The notes under the pieces: model-generated
Database searches by the model: none
Seen by the model: the letters and a program-made list of their open reading frames with translations, nothing else
Told to the model about the DNA's origin: nothing
Part shown: positions 1 to 4,630 of the stretch, one piece after another
How positions within the stretch are numbered: the stretch's first letter is position 1
Layout of the letters: every line of letters starts with the position of its first letter
DNA from: Candidatus Zymogenus sp.
GTDB lineage: Bacteria > Desulfobacterota > Zymogenia > Zymogenales > Zymogenaceae
Length of the DNA stretch: 5,316 bases
Assembly: GCA_030613285.1 (NCBI GenBank)
Contig: JAUWME010000197.1
Span: forward strand, 1-5,316
Direction: 5' to 3'
Program-made: the position numbers and the translations under genes

Positions 1-451
1 CCGCCCTTCTTGCCACTGTCGTGAGGATGGCATTAGCGCCCCTCTCTGTCAAAAATTCGGATGATACATCTTTGAACATCATAAGAACCTTAAGAGGCAC
101 AATCATAAACACCGCATCACCAAAACCCTTGATCTCTCTCCCTCTGCCATCCCAATTAAAAAAGTCGGGAACCTGGGTCGGATCATAATTTATTGGAAGA
201 ACAAATTCGTCGCAATATTTATTATAGCTTTCGATATCTGGTTTGTCGATGAGCTCCTGGGAAGCCCCCAGCCTCGTCAATAGATTCCTGAATGTAATCT
301 TGAGTGTAGCTTCTCCCTCTACTTTTTCAATTTCCTCAAAAAATGCCTCCATAAACCCTTTTCGCATTAAGATTAAACGCTCCTCATCACTGCCTGTAAT
401 AAGAGAAATTGAACCATCATCTGCATTCCATTGAATGTTTTTTTCAACCAC
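1..451 (-). CDS. Uncharacterised protein, possible V4R/XylR_N-like ligand-binding domain (3' end outside window)
   Basis: An open frame of 150 codons runs from a GTG at 449-451 to the window edge with no stop. The start is supported by a GGGGAGG ribosome binding site at 457-463, five bases upstream. The protein begins MVEKNIQWNADDGSIS. It has no signal peptide or membrane segment, so it is probably cytoplasmic. Residues about 25-62 (LILMRKGFMEAFFEEIEK... then LLTRLG) and about 114-150 (VFMIVPLKVLMMFKDVSSEF... then ARRA) share a layout: hydrophobic strand, amphipathic helix, a Gly near the middle, second helix. This helix-Gly-helix layout resembles small-molecule-binding V4R (4-vinyl reductase) and XylR_N domains, but that is pattern recognition and the C-terminus is missing. 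The gene lies 62 bases downstream of the zinc-ribbon gene on the same strand and may be co-transcribed with it. The coding call is secure; the function is not known. Confidence 0.75.
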   Translation of the reverse strand, partial: MVEKNIQWNADDGSISLITGSDEERLILMRKGFMEAFFEEIEKVEGEATLKITFRNLLTRLGASQELIDKPDIESYNKYCDEFVLPINYDPTQVPDFFNWDGRGREIKGFGDAVFMIVPLKVLMMFKDVSSEFLTERGANAILTTVARRA

Positions 452-456
452 TTTAA

Positions 457-463
457 CCTCCCC
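457..463 (-). promoter_or_regulatory. Ribosome binding site deciding a GTG start
   Basis: On the minus strand GGGGAGG is followed by TTAAA and then GTG (451-449). The frame has no ATG until residue 29, so this strong Shine-Dalgarno site is the main evidence for the GTG start of the leftmost gene. Confidence 0.7.
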
Positions 464-482
464 AAATTAAATATTGTTAAAC

Positions 483-488
483 ATTATA
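483..488 (-). promoter_or_regulatory. Candidate -10 box upstream of the leftmost gene
   Basis: A perfect TATAAT lies on the minus strand, 31 bases before the GTG start and inside the 62-base gap between two same-strand genes. No good -35 box sits 16-18 bases upstream; the best match there is TGGTTC. It could be a weak internal promoter or a chance match in AT-rich sequence. An inverted repeat, TAAGAT at 496-501 and ATCTTA at 511-516, lies next to it and overlaps the stop codon of the upstream gene. Confidence 0.3.
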
Positions 489-513
489 CAAGATGTAAGA
501 TAATTGAACCATC

Positions 514-1104
514 TTACCTGCCTAAAAAACCCTTGACAACTCTCCAGAGATTTGTAAAATGTTGAACTGCCTCAGGATCGCTCCTTTCAGGAAACCAAAC
601 ATACTGCCCAAGCCCTATTTGCGCCAAGATGTAGCGACCCAAAGCGAATTGTCCAATGGCCGTTAGTCCCGTGGCAAGCTGTCCCACACCAAAGTAAATG
701 CCAATGGCAACCTGTCCGATGGCAACAATTCCGGCAACGCACTGCCCAAAGCCGAACAAAAGCCCCACTCCCACCTGTGCAAAGGTAATAAGCCCCACCC
801 CAAACTGTCCTATGGCAATTATCCCCTTTGCTACAATTATCTTTCCCGTTTCTGCGTCCTTTCCAAAGGCGATGTGAATGACCGGCCAGCCCAATATCTC
901 CGCCTCGCTCCTGTATTCATAACCCCAGGCGAGGGTTCTTTCGGGCTTGCTCTCGTTTTCCAACATCTTTATAAGCTGGGAGCTTTTACTATTAATATTG
1001 TTATTGCTATCGATGCTTCCCACTATCTCACCACCACAACGAGGACACACACCAGCCTTTCTTTTCACCTTCAAACCGCATCGGGGACATGTCACCTTTT
1101 TCAT
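514..1104 (-). CDS. Zinc-ribbon protein with Gly/Gln ten-residue repeats
   Basis: A 196-residue protein of unknown function. Residues 6-23 form a zinc ribbon (CPRCG at 6-10 and CPRCG at 20-24, CxxC-x10-CxxC). A polar linker follows (about 30-56, Asn/Ser rich), then a segment LGWPVIHIAFG (71-81). Residues 94-168 are a run of ten- to eleven-residue units, each opening with Gly and carrying a Gln near position 7 (for example GIIAIGQFGV, GIVAIGQVAI, GLTAIGQFAL). The tail, about 169-196, is polar to amphipathic. The repeat could be a small beta-solenoid with a Gln ladder, or glycine-zipper membrane hairpins; the sequence does not decide. I chose ATG 1102-1104 because GAAGGTGACA precedes it directly and the protein then starts just before the zinc ribbon. 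An in-frame GTG at 1174-1176 would add 24 residues but has no well-spaced ribosome binding site. The gene lies downstream of hpt on the same strand. Confidence 0.8.
   Translation of the reverse strand: MKKVTCPRCGLKVKRKAGVCPRCGGEIVGSIDSNNNINSKSSQLIKMLENESKPERTLAWGYEYRSEAEILGWPVIHIAFGKDAETGKIIVAKGIIAIGQFGVGLITFAQVGVGLLFGFGQCVAGIVAIGQVAIGIYFGVGQLATGLTAIGQFALGRYILAQIGLGQYVWFPERSDPEAVQHFTNLWRVVKGFLGR
601..825 (-). repeat. In-frame repeat encoding seven Gly/Gln ten-residue units
   Basis: This stretch codes for residues 94-168 of the zinc-ribbon protein. Six full units and one partial unit can be aligned by their leading Gly and internal Gln; two units carry one extra residue. Units with the core AIGQ recur in DNA as (C/T)TGTCC followed by NATGGC on the plus strand at 649, 712 and 805, so the repeat is partly visible at nucleotide level. 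The other units have diverged. Expansion by duplication followed by drift is likely. Confidence 0.75.
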
Positions 1105-1235
1105 TGTCACCTTCACTTTGATATCAAAAATCTGGGGGGTCTTCAACCTAAATCTGTTTTTAACTTGCTCCAACACCCCAAAAAACCATTATCTCCCTTT
1201 CTCACTCCATCGTTTTCTCACTATATCAATATTAT

Positions 1236-1766
1236 CTACTCCTCCTCTTCCAGCACCCAGATTTCAGGGAGGTTCCGATAATTCTCATCGCAATCAAGCC
1301 CGTAACCCACTACAAAACCGTCGTCCATAAGAAGCCCAACATAGTCAACATCTATCTCCACCTCCCGCCTCGCCCTCTTGTCCAGAAGGGCGCATATTTT
1401 AACTGACTTCGGTCCCCTGCGTAAAAGCTGATCTTTAAAGAACTTCAGGGTCACCCCCGTATCAACAATGTCCTCCACCACCAGGATATCTCTTCCCTCC
1501 ACAGGCCCATGAAGATCCTTTACCACCTCTACCTCTCCAGATGACGTTGTTGAAGAGCCGTAAGATCTCAAGATTACAAAATCCACGATGATATCAACGC
1601 CATGGACTTTCCGAATAAGGTCAGACATGAAAATGAATGCCCCCTTTAAAACCCCCACAATCAGAAGCTCCCCGCCACTGTATTCTTCACTGACTTTCCG
1701 GGCGATATTTTCTACCGCATTATCAATCTCTTCTTTGCTAAACAAAATTTCTTTTTTCTTTAACAT
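1236..1766 (-). CDS. hpt: Hypoxanthine phosphoribosyltransferase
   Basis: Type I phosphoribosyltransferase of purine salvage, which makes IMP (and usually GMP) from hypoxanthine or guanine and PRPP in the cytoplasm. The 176-residue length is typical of bacterial Hpt. Visible landmarks are the pyrophosphate-binding LKG loop (40-42), the flexible-loop SYG (68-70), the PRPP-binding motif VVEDIVDTGVT (96-106) with acidic pair E98-D99, the purine-contacting Lys of DKR (K130), and the C-terminal GFVVGYGLD (150-158) with the metal-coordinating Asp, followed by YRNLPEI. Members usually have a Pro in the PDEFVVGYGLD stretch; here it reads MDDGFVVGYGLD, a mild variation. The start ATG (1764-1766) has GGGGAC upstream as a modest ribosome binding site. 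The common hpt neighbours tilS and ftsH are absent here. A promoter candidate lies at 1826-1854. Identification is secure; preference between hypoxanthine and guanine cannot be read from the sequence. Confidence 0.97.
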   Translation of the reverse strand: MLKKKEILFSKEEIDNAVENIARKVSEEYSGGELLIVGVLKGAFIFMSDLIRKVHGVDIIVDFVILRSYGSSTTSSGEVEVVKDLHGPVEGRDILVVEDIVDTGVTLKFFKDQLLRRGPKSVKICALLDKRARREVEIDVDYVGLLMDDGFVVGYGLDCDENYRNLPEIWVLEEEE

Positions 1767-1825
1767 TTTTGTCCCCGTAGATGAAAGCTGATTTTTATTA
1801 AATTGAATAGACTACTTAATAAATT

Positions 1826-1854
1826 AGTTTAAAAGAAGAGTTCGATTTTGTCAA
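1826..1854 (-). promoter_or_regulatory. Sigma-70-type promoter for hpt
   Basis: On the minus strand a perfect -35 TTGACA (1849-1854) is followed after 17 bases by TAAACT (1826-1831), which matches four of six -10 positions. The expected start of transcription is near 1819, giving a leader of about 50 bases before the hpt ATG. Two plus-strand copies of the ten-mer TTAAATTGAA flank it, at 1798-1807 and 1866-1875. Confidence 0.55.
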
Positions 1855-1908
1855 CATCTCGTTTTTTAAATTGAAAAGTTTTTTTGTAGAAAAAACATCG
1901 CCCCCCTC

Positions 1909-1931
1909 ATTAATTGTTCAATTCAATTAAT
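1909..1931. promoter_or_regulatory. Palindrome upstream of the rightward promoter, possible operator
   Basis: ATTAATTG (1909-1916), seven bases, then CAATTAAT (1924-1931): a perfect inverted repeat with eight-base arms. It ends seven bases before the -35 box of the amidohydrolase promoter and lies between two divergent promoters. That placement suits an activator or dual regulator. The region is AT-rich, so a chance palindrome cannot be excluded. No U-tract follows, which argues against a terminator. Confidence 0.4.
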
Positions 1932-1938
1932 CAATTCC

Positions 1939-1967
1939 TTGACACAGCTTCCCAATTCCACTAAAAT
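1939..1967 (+). promoter_or_regulatory. Sigma-70-type promoter for the amidohydrolase gene
   Basis: A perfect -35 TTGACA (1939-1944), a 17-base spacer and TAAAAT (1962-1967; five of six -10 positions). The expected start is near 1974, leaving a short leader of about 27 bases with a weak AGGG (1990-1993) seven bases before the ATG. This is the strongest promoter match in the window. Confidence 0.7.
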
Positions 1968-2000
1968 ACTTAAAGTTATTTTGCAATTTAGGGTTTTAAA

Positions 2001-2873
2001 ATGATTATTGATACCTGCGTTGCGCCACCTGCGAAAGAAGTATTATCGGGTTTTTCAGATATTCCGGAGCATCTCTCCGGATACATGAAGCTTTTTAAGG
2101 GGAAGGAGGAAGACATTAAGCGCCTTTCTAATTTGACCATAACTGATTTCTTCGGACTCATGGACCATGCAGGAATTGACATTGCGGTTCTTCACGGTGA
2201 AGATATGGAAACAACCTACGGGCGAAAAATCCCCAACGAAATAATCCTTGACTTTGTCCAGAAATATCCCGATAGATTTGTTGGGTTTTGCGGTGTCGAT
2301 CCCCACAAGGGAAAAGGGGCGACAGATGAAATAGACAAAATGGCATCCTACGGTCTATCGGGAGTTATGATTGCCCCTTGGGAACATAATCTCTTTACTG
2401 ACGACGAAAAATATTTTCCTATATACGAAAAATGCATTGAATATGATATCCCAATTTGGGCACACACGTCACACAATTTCTCTCATAAGATACCTATGGA
2501 ATATGGAAGACCCCTGATTCTCGATCGGGTGGCGGTTAAGTATCCCGATCTTAAGATAATCGCAGGGCACGCTGGATGGCCCTGGGTAACTGAGATGGTG
2601 TCGGTTTTGTGGAGACACGACAATGTCTATGCAGACATCTCCTCCATTAGACCAAAATATTTGGGGATTGATAGAACGGGCTGGGGCCCCCTGATGCACT
2701 ACGGCAATAATATTCTTCAGGACAAAATCCTCTTTGCCACAGCATGGCCCATGGTGATGTTTAACGACGCTGTGGACGATATTAATAACCTTCCCTTAAA
2801 ACCTGAGGTCAGGGAAAAGTGGCTCGGTAAAAACGCTATGAAGCTCCTCAAATTGGAGGATAGATTTAGGTAA
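2001..2873 (+). CDS. Amidohydrolase-2 family protein (TIM-barrel, altered metal site)
   Basis: A 290-residue protein of the amidohydrolase-2 family, which includes ACMSD and gamma-resorcylate-type decarboxylases and related hydrolases. Supporting segments are the N-terminal strand MIID, KYPDRFVGFCGVDP (88-101), GLSGVMIAPW (118-127), IPIWAHTSHN (150-159), DLKIIAGHAGWPWVTE (183-198), NVYADIS (208-214) and ILFATAWP (243-250), ending in a LGKNAMKLL helix (275-283) typical of the family. His155 and His190 sit at the usual metal or catalytic positions. The N-terminal HxH (or ExH) motif reads C6-V-A8, and the Asp normally found in FGTDYP-like motifs is A248. Either the enzyme works with an unusual or absent metal, or it is not a catalyst. 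There is no signal peptide. The start is the first ATG after the promoter at 1939-1967. Neighbouring permease and CoA ligase suggest a role in carboxylic or aromatic acid catabolism, which is an inference. Confidence 0.88.
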   Translation: MIIDTCVAPPAKEVLSGFSDIPEHLSGYMKLFKGKEEDIKRLSNLTITDFFGLMDHAGIDIAVLHGEDMETTYGRKIPNEIILDFVQKYPDRFVGFCGVDPHKGKGATDEIDKMASYGLSGVMIAPWEHNLFTDDEKYFPIYEKCIEYDIPIWAHTSHNFSHKIPMEYGRPLILDRVAVKYPDLKIIAGHAGWPWVTEMVSVLWRHDNVYADISSIRPKYLGIDRTGWGPLMHYGNNILQDKILFATAWPMVMFNDAVDDINNLPLKPEVREKWLGKNAMKLLKLEDRFR

Positions 2874-2879
2874 TTATCT

Positions 2880-2949
2880 GTCATTCCCTTTGAAAGCGGG
2901 AATCCAGGTTGATATCATTCTGGATTTCTTTGTCTCGCTGAGAATGACA
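2880..2949. repeat. Palindromic dispersed-type repeat, first full copy
   Basis: A left half (2880-2907, GTCATTCCC... to GGGAATCCAG) and an inverted right half (2920-2949, CTGGATT... to GAATGACA) are joined by a 12-base linker ending ATATCATT. The ends pair (GTCATTC with GAATGAC) and the centre pairs (AATCCAG with CTGGATT), so the whole could fold into one long hairpin or cruciform. It starts seven bases after the amidohydrolase stop and may stop or stabilise that transcript. This motif type is common as intergenic dispersed repeats in many Proteobacteria. Confidence 0.7.
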
Positions 2950-2959
2950 TAATAAAAAC

Positions 2960-3010
2960 GAAATCCAGGAAAAACTATTATTTGTCTTTCCCGCGAAAGC
3001 GGGAATCCAG
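2960..3010. repeat. Partial copies of the same palindromic repeat, with a perfect hairpin
   Basis: GAAATCCAG at 2960-2968 looks like the remaining end of one half unit. At 2984-3010 a complete half unit carries a perfect seven-base stem, TTCCCGC (2988-2994) and GCGGGAA (2999-3005), closed by the tetraloop GAAA. It has no matching inverted right half. In RNA it would be a compact stable hairpin; no U-run follows, so it is not a textbook terminator. Confidence 0.65.
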
Positions 3011-3029
3011 GCTAATATAAAATCATAAT

Positions 3030-3097
3030 GTCATTTCCTTGGAAAACGGAAATCCAGTAAATATCATTCTGGATCCCCAGTCAAGCTGAGGATGACA
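3030..3097. repeat. Palindromic dispersed-type repeat, second full copy
   Basis: A left half (3030-3057, GTCATTTCC... to GGAAATCCAG), an 11-base linker again containing ATATCATT, and an inverted right half (3069-3097, CTGGATCCCC... to GAGGATGACA). ATCCAG pairs with CTGGAT at the centre and GTCAT with ATGAC at the ends. The right half also folds by itself, CCCCAG with CTGAGG around TCAAG. The same architecture and linker as the copy at 2880-2949 show that the two-half unit is the repeating entity. The rest of the 312-base gap (3098-3174) holds no feature I can support. Confidence 0.7.
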
Positions 3098-3174
3098 GGA
3101 TAATGAATCCCTTTGTCAAGCAGGCAAAGACAAAATAGAAAGGTAATTAAGAATAAGTAAAATACTTCTATAAT

Positions 3175-3180
3175 AGGAGA
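3175..3180 (+). promoter_or_regulatory. Ribosome binding site of the permease gene
   Basis: AGGAGA five bases before the ATG at 3186-3188, a strong site that fixes the permease start. TATAAT lies immediately upstream at 3169-3174 but is too close to be a useful -10 box for a transcript that includes this site. Confidence 0.75.
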
Positions 3181-3185
3181 TAATC

Positions 3186-4571
3186 ATGGCACAAGAAAAA
3201 GGTACATTGAAGAGGGGACTCACCCTTATTACGGTCTTTACCCTCATCACAGGGGCGATGGTCGGGATGGCCTGGGCCACAATTACAAATATCCTCTTTG
3301 AATATGCGGGGCCCGCCCTTCTGTTATCTGCAATTATCGCCGCTTTCTTCTCAATCCTTATAGGCCTCTGCTATGCTGAACTCTGCTCGGCCATGCCCTT
3401 TGCCGGGGGAGAATATCACTATACAAATAGGGCCTTGGGTGGTTTCGCAAGTTTTATCACAGGCTGGTTTCTCATCATCGCCTACTCCTCAATGATGCCG
3501 GCTGAGATAATCATCTTTTCAAGGGTGGCAAGCACATTGATGCCTGATTCATGGCTTGGAGAGGGGGCAAGTATCCTGGGTTACAGCTTTCCACCGTTGG
3601 CGATGATTGTGACAGGAATGTCTGTGGCACTCTTCTTCGGGATAGTCAATTACATCGGAATCAGAATCTCGGCCATTGCCCAGCTGATATTTACCATAAT
3701 CCTCTTCAGTGGAATAGCAATATTTGTTGTGGGAAGTATCCCAGAGGTTCAATTGAGCCACATTACAGATAACTTCTTCGACAAAGGAATCGGCGGGATG
3801 TTTATGATGGTTCCCATCTCCATGTTGGCACTAATGGGATTTGACATTGTCCCACAGGCGGCGGAAGAAGTAAAAGCCCCCATTAGAAAGGTCGTCTTTT
3901 TGATACCACTCTCGGTGGTATTCGTCCTGGTGTTTTACCTCGGTGTCTTTTTTGTCACCGCTGGCGTAGAAGTAATCGACGGTGTGATTCCATATGTTGC
4001 GATAGCCGAATCAACAGCCAATGTTCCCATTTTGGCTACCGCCGAAAAAACGCTGGGGACAACCGGTGCATACATTGTCATCGTAGCCGGCCTTATGGGA
4101 CTTATCACAACACTTAATGCCTTCATGGTAGGCTCATCAAGATTGATGTTGGGAATGGCAAGGGAGGGTGTTCTGCCTTCAGCCCTCGGTAAAATACATC
4201 CAAAATTTGGACCTCCTTATGGCGGAATTAGTGCCCTTACGATTCTGGGTATCATGGGCTGTCTCTTTCCGTTTCTCTTAACACTCTTTCAGGTAGCTTC
4301 CGCAGCAATCCTTGTGGCTTACATCCTCGTTTGCATATCGCTCATTGTTTTGAGAAAAAAAGAGCCTAAAATGGAAAGACCATATAGAGTCCCTGTATAT
4401 CCAATAATAGCAGGTGTTGCCCTCTTTGGAGCAGTTTTTGCTGAGCTCTTCGCCATCTATGTTTTAGTAGAGGACAAGCAAGTACTTGGAGCCGTCCTCT
4501 TCTTCGGACTCACAATAGTCGGTCTTCTCTACTATTTCATCTTTGCAAGAAAACAGGAAGCCAGCCAATAA
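3186..4571 (+). CDS. APC-superfamily amino acid/organic acid permease
   Basis: A 461-residue inner-membrane transporter of the amino acid-polyamine-organocation (APC) superfamily, probably proton- or sodium-coupled. I count about twelve hydrophobic segments, roughly 12-35, 41-65, 84-110, 136-157, 161-184, 203-220, 236-259, 292-318, 347-366, 368-389, 405-427 and 432-453. Family landmarks: the Gly-rich broken helix 1 (TGAMVGMAW, 22-30), MPFAGGEYHYTNRALG (70-85, matching PxAGGxYxY), GFDIVPQAAEEVKAP (218-232, the helix 6 GFE...AEExKNP motif with Asp in place of Glu), SSRLMLGMAREGVLP (317-331), and ERPYRVPVYP (397-406). Length is normal for the family and both ends look complete. The CoA-ligase gene begins 59 bases downstream on the same strand with no visible terminator between, so the two are probably co-transcribed and the substrate may be the acid the ligase activates. 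The substrate cannot be read from the sequence. Confidence 0.94.
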   Translation: MAQEKGTLKRGLTLITVFTLITGAMVGMAWATITNILFEYAGPALLLSAIIAAFFSILIGLCYAELCSAMPFAGGEYHYTNRALGGFASFITGWFLIIAYSSMMPAEIIIFSRVASTLMPDSWLGEGASILGYSFPPLAMIVTGMSVALFFGIVNYIGIRISAIAQLIFTIILFSGIAIFVVGSIPEVQLSHITDNFFDKGIGGMFMMVPISMLALMGFDIVPQAAEEVKAPIRKVVFLIPLSVVFVLVFYLGVFFVTAGVEVIDGVIPYVAIAESTANVPILATAEKTLGTTGAYIVIVAGLMGLITTLNAFMVGSSRLMLGMAREGVLPSALGKIHPKFGPPYGGISALTILGIMGCLFPFLLTLFQVASAAILVAYILVCISLIVLRKKEPKMERPYRVPVYPIIAGVALFGAVFAELFAIYVLVEDKQVLGAVLFFGLTIVGLLYYFIFARKQEASQ

Positions 4572-4583
4572 GGTGAACTTCTG

Positions 4584-4617
4584 CGAGATTGATATTTCTG
4601 TGATATTGATATTTCTG
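4584..4617 (+). repeat. Tandem 17-bp duplication in the permease-ligase gap
   Basis: Two adjacent 17-base units (4584-4600 and 4601-4617) match at 15 positions and share a perfect 13-base core ATTGATATTTCTG. The second copy ends at the first base of the GGAGG ribosome binding site of the next gene. It may be a simple replication duplication or a paired protein-binding site near the translation start. Confidence 0.7.
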
Positions 4618-4630
4618 GAGGTCTTCTTCT

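Noticed and set aside
243..434. Plus-strand open frame of 63 codons
   Set aside because: It is antisense to the GTG-started minus-strand gene, which has a strong ribosome binding site and a more protein-like translation.
874..1330. Overlapping plus-strand open frames opposite the zinc-ribbon and hpt genes
   Set aside because: They lie antisense to well-supported genes, have low-complexity Ser/His/Thr/Pro-rich translations and no convincing ribosome binding sites.
1236..1766. Xanthine or adenine phosphoribosyltransferase instead of Hpt
   Set aside because: The LKG loop, the VVEDIVDTG motif and the C-terminal FVVGYGLD with YRNLP match the hypoxanthine/guanine enzyme rather than Apt or Gpt.
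1909..1931. Rho-independent terminator
   Set aside because: The stem is AT-rich, no T-run follows on either strand at the right place, and no gene ends nearby.
2880..3097. CRISPR array
   Set aside because: The repeats are inverted pairs with short conserved linkers and uneven spacing, and there are no unique spacers of constant length.
3114..3141. TTGTCA with TAGAAA as a permease promoter
   Set aside because: The spacer is 16 bases and both boxes are imperfect (five and four of six); too weak to list as a feature, although a promoter for the permease in this gap remains possible.
3169..3174. Perfect TATAAT as -10 box of the permease gene
   Set aside because: It touches the ribosome binding site at 3175-3180, so a transcript starting 6-7 bases downstream would lack that site; no -35 box is seen at the right distance.
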